A stretch of 30,874 nucleotides of DNA, taken from assembly GCA_948434855.1 (NCBI GenBank), contig CAOJFR010000012.1:1-30874 (forward strand). Direction: 5' to 3'. Shown in pieces: positions 14,340-23,158 of this stretch. The notes below the pieces were generated by a model that did no database searches, had not been told where the DNA came from, and was given only the letters and a program-made list of their open reading frames with translations. Made by a program: the position numbers and the translations under genes. Numbering within the stretch: the first letter of the stretch is position 1; the number at the start of each line of letters is the position of its first letter. This DNA comes from an uncultured Clostridia bacterium. GTDB lineage: Bacteria > Bacillota > Clostridia > Christensenellales > UBA1242.

Positions 14340-15574
14340 CAAACCACCGAAACTGATAAAATTAACAGATAAATAAACACAAACATACACATAAATATTC
14401 CGACCAAAATAGTTATGAAATAAGAAATACTTTTTGAAACATTGTTAAATACATCTGAGTAATGTTCGCTTCCAGTAAACAAAACAAACACTGATAAAAT
14501 TTTGAACATAAACATATATACAAGATATAATATTATTGGCTTTAAAACTAAAAATAGTAAAACCAAAATTCCACAAATTCCAAAAGAGTTTTTTACTAGC
14601 ACTGAGCAAGTGTGAACAAAGTCAAAGCCATCAGAAAGATATCCACCGAGCACAGGAATGTAGGATTTTATTGCAAACCTTGTAAGCTTATATGTTACCC
14701 CATCTTTTGTTCCAGATGATATTGCATTGATGCTTGCAAAAAATCCAAATACTCCCAAGAAAATTATTATGATATATTTAAAAACTGATTTTAAAATGTC
14801 GTTTACCCTTGAGAACCTTTTGTTTTTAAACACGCAGCCAGTAAGAGATAAAAGCATTATTGAAACTGACAACGGCATTAATATGTAAATGAACAAATAT
14901 GAACCAGTGTTAATTAAAAACACTGAAAGTGAACTATATACCGAATGGGTTCCTACTGCACCAGAAAGCAAAATTAAACTTAGCAAAATTGGAAATAGTA
15001 TTTTTGTAAAGTTAAATATTTTGCTAATACTTTCCGTAATAAGAGCTGCTATGTTTTTAAGAGCAAAAACAATCATAAGCGTGATTACTAATGAAAACAC
15101 AATTTTGATTACACCCTTAAGTTCTGTATATTTATCTGTGCAAAAATTGTTAAATATTTCAAATAGCAAAACCAAAACAAATAGTGACAAGAAGAAAGAA
15201 AGCAAACTTATTATATTTTCTTTAAATAATCCAACAATTCCTGAAAAGAGTGAATTATATTCACTGAAATAGTTTCCAGAAAGCACCTGCATTACAACTT
15301 CTTTAAATGATAAGCCTTCAAAAAAATCTAAATTAAATTCATTGCTTATATATTCATCAAGCTCAGAAGAATCAATATCATCTAATATATTGTTTGTTTT
15401 ATCCTCTAGTTCACCAAAAACCTCTTCTTCTGTTTTATTTGTTGTGGTGATTTTTTCTGCATATGCGGTTTTAATATTTTTATTGCCAAAAATTAAAAAG
15501 AATCCTAAACTCAAGATAAGAGCGAGAGTAAAACAGTAAGCAATTTTTTTATAATAGGAATAGCCATTCCACAT
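14339..15574 (-). CDS. spoIIIAE: Stage III sporulation protein AE
   Basis: SpoIIIAE is the large polytopic membrane component of the SpoIIIA complex, resembling type III secretion export parts. The 411-residue product has a signal-like N-terminus (KK then a hydrophobic stretch to about residue 30, with AYAEK after it), a short extracytoplasmic part and about seven to eight membrane helices. Family motifs seen are GGYLSDGFDFVHTCSVLVKNSFG and TLMIVFALKNIAALI in shortened view. Length is near the 399 of B. subtilis. The start overlaps the end of spoIIIAD by 64 bases; a GGGGG tract lies 11 bases before the ATG, and no nearer ATG fits. Confidence 0.94.
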   Translation of the reverse strand: MWNGYSYYKKIAYCFTLALILSLGFFLIFGNKNIKTAYAEKITTTNKTEEEVFGELEDKTNNILDDIDSSELDEYISNEFNLDFFEGLSFKEVVMQVLSGNYFSEYNSLFSGIVGLFKENIISLLSFFLSLFVLVLLFEIFNNFCTDKYTELKGVIKIVFSLVITLMIVFALKNIAALITESISKIFNFTKILFPILLSLILLSGAVGTHSVYSSLSVFLINTGSYLFIYILMPLSVSIMLLSLTGCVFKNKRFSRVNDILKSVFKYIIIIFLGVFGFFASINAISSGTKDGVTYKLTRFAIKSYIPVLGGYLSDGFDFVHTCSVLVKNSFGICGILVLLFLVLKPIILYLVYMFMFKILSVFVLFTGSEHYSDVFNNVSKSISYFITILVGIFMCMFVFIYLLILSVSVV

Positions 15575-15894
15575 ATCACAATCTTACCCCCAAGCAAAAC
15601 TTTTGAGGAAATATTTTTATTTCCAAAATCTTCCGCTATCTCTGCAGTAAATTCGGTTATATAACCAATGCCTATTATCTTTAGCACCACTTCAAAAAAA
15701 TCAAAGCTTAAGTTTGTGTATTCATAAAGATCTCTCATATATGAAATTATTATTTTTAGCTCATCTATACATAGCAGAAAAATGAGCACACCACCGGCAA
15801 CACTTACAAAGTTTGCAAATTCATTGCTATAACTTTTTAAGCATGATGCCAAAAATACACAAACAATAGCAATTAAAACAATTTTAATAATCAT
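15511..15894 (-). CDS. spoIIIAD: Stage III sporulation protein AD
   Basis: A 127-residue membrane protein with four hydrophobic segments and the family end GGKIVICGMAIPIIKKLLTVLL. The middle segment FDFFEVVLKIIGIGYITEFTAEIAEDFGN matches the conserved SpoIIIAD region (IGIGYI..F...IC.D.G). It lies 17 bases after spoIIIAC and overlaps the spoIIIAE start. Usual length is about 130. Confidence 0.93.
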   Translation of the reverse strand: MIIKIVLIAIVCVFLASCLKSYSNEFANFVSVAGGVLIFLLCIDELKIIISYMRDLYEYTNLSFDFFEVVLKIIGIGYITEFTAEIAEDFGNKNISSKVLLGGKIVICGMAIPIIKKLLTVLLSLLS

Positions 15895-15911
15895 TGTTTT
15901 ACCCTAATTTT

Positions 15912-16109
15912 TTAATAGAGTTCAAAGAGAGTTTTTATTGTTGTAAACAAATCACTCACCATTCCAAGCACGATAAAAAGTACTACCACAAGTCCCGCAA
16001 GACCTGCAAGTGTTGCAAGGTCTGAGCGTCCTTGATGTTGAAACAACTGACAAATGACAGTTGTTAATATGCCAATCGCACCAATTTTAAATAGAATTGA
16101 AACATCCAT
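15912..16109 (-). CDS. spoIIIAC: Stage III sporulation protein AC
   Basis: A 65-residue protein with two membrane helices, homologous by pattern to SpoIIIAC: DVSILFKIGAIGILTTVICQLF, a polar turn with HQGRSDLATLAGLAG, then the second helix. Family length is 63-68. It starts four bases from the end of spoIIIAB. Confidence 0.93.
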   Translation of the reverse strand: MDVSILFKIGAIGILTTVICQLFQHQGRSDLATLAGLAGLVVVLFIVLGMVSDLFTTIKTLFELY

Positions 16110-16113
16110 AGAC

Positions 16114-16599
16114 TCACCATATTATTATGCAGATTACTGCACCAACAGCCAAAAATAGTTTGAAATTTAAATCTGACTTTTTTATCTTTTCACTTTTTGT
16201 ATATTGAATTTTCTCATCCAAAAATTTCATAAAATCTTCTGCTTTTTTTCTTTCATAGTCATATTCATTGCTGCCTACATTTTTTAAAAATTCACAAATT
16301 ACATTTTTATTTGCCTCGTCTGAAATATATCTTGCAACGTTTTTGCTCTCAATTTGATAAAAATTACTTGTTTTTTCAAATATTTCAGAGAATTTTGCGT
16401 TTTTATTTTTCTGCGTAATATTATAATTATCTATTATCGCAACAACATTATTTTTAAACAGACTAATATTTGCTAAAAAATAGTTTGTGAAATCTTTAAG
16501 GTATTCTAAAAAATCTTGCTCTTTTTTTGCCTTCCATTTTAAAGCATAACCAACACCAGCACACAATATGAGAACGATTAAACATATTAATATTTTCAT
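16114..16599 (-). CDS. spoIIIAB: Stage III sporulation protein AB
   Basis: A 161-residue protein with membrane helices at both ends (about 2-19 and 147-160) and a helical, charged cytoplasmic-type middle, as in SpoIIIAB, which resembles GspF-like secretion proteins. It overlaps the spoIIIAA stop by four bases (ATGA), the arrangement found in most spoIIIA operons. Sequence similarity is weak, so position gives much of the support. Confidence 0.88.
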   Translation of the reverse strand: MKILICLIVLILCAGVGYALKWKAKKEQDFLEYLKDFTNYFLANISLFKNNVVAIIDNYNITQKNKNAKFSEIFEKTSNFYQIESKNVARYISDEANKNVICEFLKNVGSNEYDYERKKAEDFMKFLDEKIQYTKSEKIKKSDLNFKLFLAVGAVICIIIW

Positions 16600-17513
16600 G
16601 ATAGGTATGGCACATATATTACTCTGAGGTTTTCATCAAAAACACCATCAATAGTTCCTACGCCCATACGACTTGAGAGCACAATAATTCTCTCAAAATA
16701 TTTATCCCTGATTATGCCTTCAAAATATTTCTTGCTTTTTAAATCTGATATACTTTCAGCGTGCGCTGTTGCAATTACTTTTACGCCTGATTTTATTGCT
16801 GAGCAAACTGATTCTGTATCTGCTTGCGATGAAATTTCATCAGTGACTATAACTTTTGGCGACATTGTTTTTAGTGCTTCGTTGAAGGCAAAACCTTTTT
16901 CTGAACCTGAAATTATATCACTGCGGATACCAACATCAATATTGGATGACTCCCCACTTGCTGCAATTTCAAACCTTTCATCAACAACTAATATGTTATC
17001 AATTTTTTTCTCGTTAGAAAGTTTATATATTATATCTCTTACAAGTGTTGTTTTTCCACTGCCTGGAGGTGAAATTATGAGAGTGTTTTTTACACGATCA
17101 TTCTGGCAAATTAAACCTATTATTTTTTCAGAACAACCAAGCACCTGATGTGCAATTCTTACGTTTAGTGACTGTATATTTTTTATGGTTGAAACTTCTC
17201 CATTATGATATACAACCGTTCCGCAAACACCAATTCTTATTCCACCTTCTGCCTGAATATAGCAATGCTTTATTTGGTCATTGTAGGCATATAGTGACTG
17301 CTTGGTTGCAACTTTTATTATATAATCAACAAGCTCTGCAGTTGCATAAACTGTCATGGTGTTATAGCCATTTTTTTCTTCAATGGAAACATATTTGCCT
17401 TTATAGTTAACCATTATTGGTTTGCCAATTCTTATTCTGACTTCAAAAACATAACTCATTACAAAGTTTTTGCTGATGAGATTGTTTAGCCATTCCGGAA
17501 AAACACTTATCAT
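16596..17513 (-). CDS. spoIIIAA: Stage III sporulation protein AA (secretion-type ATPase)
   Basis: SpoIIIAA is the ATPase of the SpoIIIA complex, related to type II/IV secretion ATPases. The 305-residue product has the N-terminal EVRIRIGKPI motif (about 24-33), the GIRIGVCGT motif (91-99), Walker A PPGSGKTT (149-156) followed by LVRDI, Walker B with VVDER (176-180), and a later VTDEISS / ATAHAES segment. All look intact. The ATG has a strong AGGAGG SD. It is the first gene of the spoIIIA operon. Confidence 0.96.
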   Translation of the reverse strand: MISVFPEWLNNLISKNFVMSYVFEVRIRIGKPIMVNYKGKYVSIEEKNGYNTMTVYATAELVDYIIKVATKQSLYAYNDQIKHCYIQAEGGIRIGVCGTVVYHNGEVSTIKNIQSLNVRIAHQVLGCSEKIIGLICQNDRVKNTLIISPPGSGKTTLVRDIIYKLSNEKKIDNILVVDERFEIAASGESSNIDVGIRSDIISGSEKGFAFNEALKTMSPKVIVTDEISSQADTESVCSAIKSGVKVIATAHAESISDLKSKKYFEGIIRDKYFERIIVLSSRMGVGTIDGVFDENLRVIYVPYLS

Positions 17514-17529
17514 TATTCCTCCTTGCTAA

Positions 17530-17559
17530 ACTATATTTTAAGCCCTTTATATATATGAA
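17530..17559 (-). promoter_or_regulatory. Candidate sigma-E-type promoter for the spoIIIA operon
   Basis: On the minus strand TCATATA (6 of 7 to the published sigma-E -35 pattern KMATATT) is followed after 14 bases by AATATAGT (5 of 8 to CATACAHT). The operon is sigma-E controlled in Bacillus. The predicted start leaves a leader of only about ten bases, just covering the AGGAGG SD. The sequence is A/T-rich, so a chance match is possible. Confidence 0.4.
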
Positions 17560-17567
17560 ATTTTCAC

Positions 17568-17600
17568 AAAAAAAAATATGCCTTGTTTTGGCATATTTTT
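17568..17600 (-). terminator. Terminator after efp
   Basis: On the minus strand AAAAATATGCC (17600-17590) pairs fully with GGCATATTTTT (17582-17572) across a seven-base loop, followed by more T. It lies eight bases after the efp stop and separates efp from the spoIIIA operon. Confidence 0.88.
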
Positions 17601-17607
17601 GTGCATT

Positions 17608-18165
17608 TTATACTCTAGACATATAAGTTCCAGTTCTTGTGTCAATTCTGATTGTGTCGCCATTGTTTACAAATAGTGGAACTTGCAATACAAGACCAGT
17701 TTCAAGTTTTGCTGGTTTGTTGCCTGCTTTTGATGTGTCGCCCTGAACACCTGGTTCACATTCTACAATCTTAAGCTCTACGAAGTTTGGTGGTTCAACA
17801 CTGAATGCTTCACCCTTATAAAACTGAATTGTAACATCCATATTTTCAACAATATATTGAAGAGCCTCTTCAACCTGTCCTTTATTTAATGGCAACTGTT
17901 CGTATGTTTCATTATCCATGAAATAATAAAGATCACCATCACTATACAAATATTGCATTTGTTTTCTTTCAATTTGAGCCTTCTCAAATTTCGTTACTGG
18001 GTTAAAAGTTAACTCTATAACCTGACCAGTGATAACATTCTTTAACTTTGTTCTTACAAAAGCTGCGCCCTTGCCTGGTTTTACGTGCAAGAAGTCAACA
18101 ACAACATAAACCTTTCCTTCATATTCAAATGTTACGCCTTTTCTTAAATCGCCTGCTGTAATCAT
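17608..18165 (-). CDS. efp: Elongation factor P
   Basis: EF-P rescues ribosomes stalled at polyproline stretches. The 185-residue product shows the three-domain layout: KOW-like domain I with loop PGKGAAFVRTKLKN, where Lys32 is the position modified in many bacteria, then two OB domains, ending with GDTIRIDTRTGTYMSRV. A strong GGAGG SD precedes the ATG. It stands alone between truB and the spoIIIA operon; in Bacillus efp is also near spoIIIA. Confidence 0.98.
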   Translation of the reverse strand: MITAGDLRKGVTFEYEGKVYVVVDFLHVKPGKGAAFVRTKLKNVITGQVIELTFNPVTKFEKAQIERKQMQYLYSDGDLYYFMDNETYEQLPLNKGQVEEALQYIVENMDVTIQFYKGEAFSVEPPNFVELKIVECEPGVQGDTSKAGNKPAKLETGLVLQVPLFVNNGDTIRIDTRTGTYMSRV

Positions 18166-18192
18166 ATTTCCTCCAAAAATTTAATTTCATTT

Positions 18193-18221
18193 ATTATACT
18201 ATCACAAAACGTATTAAAAAT
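18193..18221 (-). promoter_or_regulatory. Candidate promoter for efp
   Basis: A perfect TATAAT (minus strand 18198-18193) lies 27 bases before the efp ATG. The -35 box is poor: ATTTTT at 17 bases, or TTGATT (18224-18219) at a 20-base spacing. The -10 box and the separate terminator of efp favour a real promoter here. Confidence 0.4.
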
Positions 18222-18251
18222 CAATCTTTTTTTTAATTTGCTTATTTTAGT

Positions 18252-19130
18252 TTAATATAAATATACAATTTGTTTTGTCATACCATTTTCATTTTTATAA
18301 AATCCAATTAGCTTATCATTTTGTTTTGCAAAAAATTCTGCATTATTATCTATATTTGCATTTAACTCTTTAACCCTAACACTTACTCCATTTATGAGTT
18401 TTTTTGCATGGTCTTCATTTACATCTATTGTTTTTGCGGTGCTAAAAATTTCTTGAATGCTTAGCACTTTTTTTGTTTGTTCTAATTCATTTATAGTTAT
18501 GGCAGTTTCCATATCAAAATATCCGCTTTTAACCCTTATTATTGCTTCGGTTGTTGCAAAGGTGTTAAACGCACTTGCTATATCATTAAATAATGTTCTT
18601 ATATATGTTCCGGCTGAGCAGTGCACCTTAAACAAAAACCTATTGTTTTCAATTTCACGAATTAATTTTATGCTATAAATATTTATTTTTCGTGGTTTGA
18701 TTTCAAAGTTTTTATTTTCTCTTGCAAGGTCACACGCTTTTTTTCCATTAATTTTGATTGCCGAGTATTTTGGTGGAGTTTGGAAAATTTCTCCAGTAAA
18801 TTTTGATAATACACTCTCTATCATGTTATACGAAACTGGAAGTGTATTTTTTTCTAAAACTTCTCCATAACTATCTAAAGTATCTGTAAGCTTTCCAAAA
18901 TAGACCTCTGCTATATAAATTTTGTCCTTATTTAAAAAATAATCAAAAAACTTTGTGGCTCTTCCAACTGAAACTGGCAAAACACCCGAAGCAGCGGGAT
19001 CTAATGTGCCCAAATGACCAACCTTTTTTGTCTGTAAAATTTTCTTTATTTTTACAACAACATCTGATGAGGTCATGCCTGTTGGTTTAATTATATTTAC
19101 AAAACCTGAAATTTCGCTATTATTCATCAT
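18252..19130 (-). CDS. truB: tRNA pseudouridine(55) synthase TruB
   Basis: TruB makes pseudouridine 55 in the T-loop of tRNAs. The product (292 residues from ATG 19130) has the opening GFVNIIKPTGMTSSDVV, the catalytic motif GHLGTLDPAASGVLPV with Asp44, then YSAIKINGKKACDLAR and the C-terminal SAGTYIRTL segment. I prefer 19130 because its ATG overlaps the nrnA stop as ATGA with GGATGG just upstream; an ATG at 19139 would add three residues. It is last in the rimP-infB operon. The usual downstream ribF and rpsO are missing here. Confidence 0.96.
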   Translation of the reverse strand: MMNNSEISGFVNIIKPTGMTSSDVVVKIKKILQTKKVGHLGTLDPAASGVLPVSVGRATKFFDYFLNKDKIYIAEVYFGKLTDTLDSYGEVLEKNTLPVSYNMIESVLSKFTGEIFQTPPKYSAIKINGKKACDLARENKNFEIKPRKINIYSIKLIREIENNRFLFKVHCSAGTYIRTLFNDIASAFNTFATTEAIIRVKSGYFDMETAITINELEQTKKVLSIQEIFSTAKTIDVNEDHAKKLINGVSVRVKELNANIDNNAEFFAKQNDKLIGFYKNENGMTKQIVYLY

Positions 19131-20092
19131 ATTTTCCATCCAAGTGTTTGAAGTGTTCCATCAATAAGCTGGCTCTTTACATCGTCATATTCGCCAAAAA
19201 TTTTGCAGCCACTGGCATTTAAATGTCCTCCACCACCAAAGAGAGCAGCAACATCTTTTGCGGAAATATCTCCCTTTGACCTAAGCGAAACCCTGAAATA
19301 GCCCTTATCATCTTCTGATGCAAGAATTGCAAACTGCACACACTCAAGCTGAAGCGGAATATCTGGAAAAACATCAAGCTCTTCCATGTTTGCTCCGGTT
19401 TCTTCAAAATCGCTTTTTGAAAACATTATTATTGCAAGCTTTCCATCAGCATAAAACTCTATTTTGCTATAAGCTAGCTTCATTTGATTGAAAACTTCCA
19501 TTCGCATTGAGTTCATTAAAGGATTTGCTATTTCTTCTATATTAAAACCACCTTTTTTCATTAAACTTCCTGCAACGTTAAATGTTTCAGCGGAAAGTGA
19601 ATACATAAACTTTCCTGTGTCTGTGATTATTCCTGTCATTAAGTTTTTACAAATGCTTTTTGTGAAAGTTATATTTAATGATTTTAAGATATCATACAAG
19701 ATTTCACAAGTTGAAGAAGAGTGTAAAACATAGTTTATTTTGCAAAATCTTGTGCTGACAATATCATGATGGTCTATTAAAAGCGTGTTTTTTGCCTGAC
19801 TTTTATAGGTGTATTTATATTTTCCTAATCGTCCTTCATTTGCAGAATCTAGGCAACAAACAAGGTCATATTTTCCACTGCAACTTTTTTGATTGATAAA
19901 ATCAAGGTCGCCAAAGACCTTGAAACTATTTGGAAATGCGGAATTTACATAAATATCTGCAATGCTTCCAAGTTGCATTAATGCCTCTCTTAAAGCCAAC
20001 GCTGAGCCCATGGCATCACAATCTACATTAATGTGAATGTAGATTGCAACTTTCTTTGCACCTTTTAAAGCTTCAATAACCTTATTCTTCAT
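19127..20092 (-). CDS. nrnA: DHH/DHHA1 phosphoesterase, NrnA-like (nanoRNase / pAp phosphatase)
   Basis: NrnA-type enzymes degrade short oligonucleotides and dephosphorylate pAp. The 321-residue product has the manganese motifs HINVDCDAMGS (His20, Asp24, Asp26), CLDSAN (Asp82), and LIDHHD (Asp107, His108, His109), plus the C-terminal DHHA1 motif FGGGGHLNASGCKI. All metal ligands appear intact. I chose the ATG at 20092, which has a GAGG SD about nine bases upstream; the longer frame from 20116 lacks one. It overlaps the rbfA end by 11 bases. The rbfA-nrnA-truB order is common in Bacillota. Confidence 0.94.
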   Translation of the reverse strand: MKNKVIEALKGAKKVAIYIHINVDCDAMGSALALREALMQLGSIADIYVNSAFPNSFKVFGDLDFINQKSCSGKYDLVCCLDSANEGRLGKYKYTYKSQAKNTLLIDHHDIVSTRFCKINYVLHSSSTCEILYDILKSLNITFTKSICKNLMTGIITDTGKFMYSLSAETFNVAGSLMKKGGFNIEEIANPLMNSMRMEVFNQMKLAYSKIEFYADGKLAIIMFSKSDFEETGANMEELDVFPDIPLQLECVQFAILASEDDKGYFRVSLRSKGDISAKDVAALFGGGGHLNASGCKIFGEYDDVKSQLIDGTLQTLGWKI

Positions 20093-20441
20093 TATGCTCT
20101 TCCTCAATTTTTTCAAATAACTTTAAAACTCGCTGAGATTTTTCTTCAAACTCGTCTGCAATAAACATTATTTCAGGCACAACCCTGAGTCTCATTGCGT
20201 GAGCAAGCTCATATCTTATTGTTTTTTTGTTTTCATTGAGTTTTGCGGCAATTTTATATTTTTTTTCTGCATCACCAAAAACACTGATATAAACTTTTGT
20301 CATTGAAAAATCAGCATAGGTTTCAACCTTTAGTATTGAAATTAATGAGCCTGAAATTTCTGAATCATCAAACCTTGCAATGATTTCAGCTAGGTGCTTT
20401 TGAATTTCAGAATTTACACGATTGATTCTTGTTGTTTTCAT
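20082..20441 (-). CDS. rbfA: Ribosome-binding factor A
   Basis: RbfA is a KH-type factor for 30S maturation. The 119-residue product opens with TTRINRVNSEIQKHLAEII and contains the conserved ADFSMTKVYISVFGD strand region and the RYELAHAMRLRVVPEIMFIADE segment. Length is typical. AGGAG precedes the ATG. A stem-loop separates it from infB. Confidence 0.96.
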   Translation of the reverse strand: MKTTRINRVNSEIQKHLAEIIARFDDSEISGSLISILKVETYADFSMTKVYISVFGDAEKKYKIAAKLNENKKTIRYELAHAMRLRVVPEIMFIADEFEEKSQRVLKLFEKIEEEHNEE

Positions 20442-20459
20442 ATTTTTCTCCTATAAAAT

Positions 20460-20485
20460 TTAGAGCATTATTTCTAATGCTCTAA
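20460..20485 (-). terminator. Stem-loop between infB and rbfA
   Basis: On the minus strand TTAGAGCATTA (20485-20475) pairs perfectly over 11 bases with TAATGCTCTAA (20470-20460) around a GAAA tetraloop. It begins three bases after the infB stop. The T-tract after it is weak (ATTTTAT), so it may be a partial terminator, an RNase site, or a stabiliser that sets rbfA-nrnA-truB expression. Confidence 0.5.
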
Positions 20486-20488
20486 GTT

Positions 20489-23143
20489 TTAGTTAATTCT
20501 TTCATTTCTATAAGTTTCAAAGGTATCACCAACTTCAAAATTTGTGAAGCCTGCAAATGTTACACCACATTCATAGCCAGCATCAACTTCCTTTGCCTCA
20601 TTCTTTTCTCTCATGAGGCTTCCAATTTCACCTTCAAATAAAAGTGTATCTTTTCTGTATACCCTAACTTTGTTGTCTCTTCCAATTTTGCCATCAAGCA
20701 CATATGAACCAGCAATGAGCCCAACTTTGCTTGCTTTGAAAGTTGCTCTGATTTCTGCATGACCTGTTACAACTTCTTTATATTTTGGAGAAATCATTTT
20801 GTTGATTTTTTCAGTAACATAATCTAAAACTTCATATATGATTTTTGAATTTATGATTTCTACCTTATATTTATCTGCTAAAACTTTTGCTTTGAAGTCT
20901 GTTTTTGTGTTGAATGCAATGATTAATGCATGAGATGCTTGTGCTAAACTTACATCATTTTCATTAATTGCACCAACAGAACCGCTTACAAACCTAACCT
21001 TAACTTCTTCATTTTGAAGAGCTGAAAGTGTTGATTTTAACGCCTCAACTGAGCCTTGAACATCTGCCTTAACAATTACGTTATAATCTTTAAAATTGCT
21101 ATCTGCAATCTTGTTCATCATATTTTCAATTGAAAGGTCAGCACTCTTAATCATGTTGATTTTTGCCTGATTTTGACGCTCTAGAGCAACCTGTTTACTC
21201 ATTTTTTCATCAACAACATAAAGTTCATCACCTGCATTTGGAACACCACTAAGACCAATGATTTGAACAGGCATTGATGGACCTGCAGACTTAATTTTTA
21301 TATGCTTATCGTTGGTCATTGCTCTGATTTTTCCTGTGCAAGTTCCAACAACAACATAATCTCCAACAGAAAGGGTTCCATTTTGAACCAAAACTGTTGC
21401 AACCGCTCCCACACCTTTATCTAGTTTAGCTTCAATAATTGAGCCTTGTGCTTTTCTCTTTGGGTTTGCCTTTAGGTTTTGATAATCTGCAACAAACAAC
21501 ACCATTTCTAAAAGTTTGTCTATATTTTCGCCATGTTTTGCGGAAATTGGAACAATTATTGCATCTCCGCCCCATTCTTCAGGAACTACGTCATAGCTTG
21601 TTAACTGTGTTTTTACATTATCTATATTTGCTTTTGGAACATCAATTTTGTTGATTGCAACAATCATTGGAACGCCTGCTTGTTTAATTTGCTTAATGCT
21701 TTCAACAGTTTGAGGCATTACGCCATCATCCGCTGCAACAACTAAAATTGCAATATCTGTAAGCTTTGCACCCCTTGCACGCATTGCACTGAAGGCTTCG
21801 TGCCCTGGAGTGTCAATAAATGTTATGTCTTCACCATTTAAATTAATTGTGTATGCACCAATACTTTGAGTGATTCCACCAGCTTCGCCACTAACAACAT
21901 TTGTTTTTCTAATTCTATCAAGAAGTGAAGTTTTTCCGTGGTCAACGTGACCCATAACACAGACAACGGCTGGTCTTTTAACAAGTTCTGTGTCGGTTTC
22001 TTCTATATTAGCATAGCTATCAGCAAGTTTTTCTTCAAAAGTCTTTTCTACCTTCTTTTCTAAGGTTATTCCAAACTCAGAAGCAACAAGCTCTGCAGAA
22101 TCAAAATCTATATTACTATTAATGTTAACCATCATTCCTAAAATTAAAAATTTGCCCATAAGCTCTGGAACAGATTTTCCGATGGTTTCTGCTAAAATTT
22201 TAACTGTTAAATTGTCGGTTGTTATAACTGCATGGTCAATTTTTTGAATTATTCTTTGAGCAGTTTCTTCTTTCATCTTTCTATGCTTTTTGATAGAAAC
22301 TTGCTCTCTTTGTTCACTTTCATCAACCCCATTTTCACTTGCTGCATAGCCACGCATGAGTAGTGCTTTTTTGTTCATAGAAGTCTTCTTTTCATCACCA
22401 GACTTTTCATAAGACTTCTTTTTTGGAGCTGTTCCCCTAGTGTTATTTTTTGCAAGTGTGCTTGCATCATAACTTTCAGTTGGTCTTGGCATTCTTGGAC
22501 CAAAGCCAGAACCTGAGCCACCTGCCCCTGCTTGACCAAATGGTCTTCTTTGGAAACCACTGGTTCCTTGACCACCCATTGGTCTTTGACCCTGATAACC
22601 TTGACCATTTCTTTGAAATCCGCCAGCAGTATAGCCTCCGGACTGATTATTATCAAATCTACGCTCACCTGTTGGTGTAAACTTGCCCTGAGGACGATTT
22701 CCACCAGCATAGCCACCCTGTCTTTGACCTTGATAGCCATTTTGTCCAAAATTTCTTTGGCCACCTTGATAACCACCTTGGTTATTTCTTTGATAGCCAC
22801 CATTTTGTCCATTTGCAAACCTTGGATTATCCTGTCTTTGAACATTTTGTCTTTGTGGCTGAGCTTTTGATGCATCAGAATTTTTTGCAACAGAAACAGG
22901 CTGAGCTTCAGGAACTTTCTTGACCTCAGTTGTTTCAACTTTTGCTGGCTGCTTTACTGTTTCAGCAGAAATTGGCTTATTTTTCTTGCCTTCATTAATT
23001 TTTTCACCAACGCTATCAAGCCTTTGCTTTAAAGACTTTAAACCATTTGCAAGACTAGGAATGCCATTTGACCTTATAAGGTTTTGCATATTCCTAATAT
23101 TTGAAAAATCTACTTGTGTTTTATTGTTTTCTGTTTTGTTCAA
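20489..23143 (-). CDS. infB: Translation initiation factor IF-2 with a long Gly/Gln/Arg-rich N-terminal region
   Basis: IF-2 is the GTPase that brings initiator tRNA to the 30S subunit. The product (884 residues) has an unusual N-terminal third: after a helical start and a Lys/Pro/Val-rich stretch, about residues 90-225 are built from repeated GG, GYQ, RQ and NQG units. Then come the IF2_N domain, the G domain with GHVDHGKT, DTPGHEAF and NKID motifs, and the beta-barrel and C-terminal domains. I chose a TTG start at 23143 because GGAGG lies five bases upstream; the frame is open to a TTG at 23155 that itself overlaps the SD. It lies in the usual ylxQ-infB-rbfA order. Confidence 0.96.
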   Translation of the reverse strand: MNKTENNKTQVDFSNIRNMQNLIRSNGIPSLANGLKSLKQRLDSVGEKINEGKKNKPISAETVKQPAKVETTEVKKVPEAQPVSVAKNSDASKAQPQRQNVQRQDNPRFANGQNGGYQRNNQGGYQGGQRNFGQNGYQGQRQGGYAGGNRPQGKFTPTGERRFDNNQSGGYTAGGFQRNGQGYQGQRPMGGQGTSGFQRRPFGQAGAGGSGSGFGPRMPRPTESYDASTLAKNNTRGTAPKKKSYEKSGDEKKTSMNKKALLMRGYAASENGVDESEQREQVSIKKHRKMKEETAQRIIQKIDHAVITTDNLTVKILAETIGKSVPELMGKFLILGMMVNINSNIDFDSAELVASEFGITLEKKVEKTFEEKLADSYANIEETDTELVKRPAVVCVMGHVDHGKTSLLDRIRKTNVVSGEAGGITQSIGAYTINLNGEDITFIDTPGHEAFSAMRARGAKLTDIAILVVAADDGVMPQTVESIKQIKQAGVPMIVAINKIDVPKANIDNVKTQLTSYDVVPEEWGGDAIIVPISAKHGENIDKLLEMVLFVADYQNLKANPKRKAQGSIIEAKLDKGVGAVATVLVQNGTLSVGDYVVVGTCTGKIRAMTNDKHIKIKSAGPSMPVQIIGLSGVPNAGDELYVVDEKMSKQVALERQNQAKINMIKSADLSIENMMNKIADSNFKDYNVIVKADVQGSVEALKSTLSALQNEEVKVRFVSGSVGAINENDVSLAQASHALIIAFNTKTDFKAKVLADKYKVEIINSKIIYEVLDYVTEKINKMISPKYKEVVTGHAEIRATFKASKVGLIAGSYVLDGKIGRDNKVRVYRKDTLLFEGEIGSLMREKNEAKEVDAGYECGVTFAGFTNFEVGDTFETYRNERIN

Positions 23144-23158
23144 AATTTCCTCCAAGGA

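Noticed and set aside
22375..22938. A 187-codon open frame on the minus strand within infB
   Set aside because: It is an out-of-frame shadow of the repetitive Gly/Gln/Arg region of IF-2; its own composition has no family pattern and it lacks a suitable SD and position.
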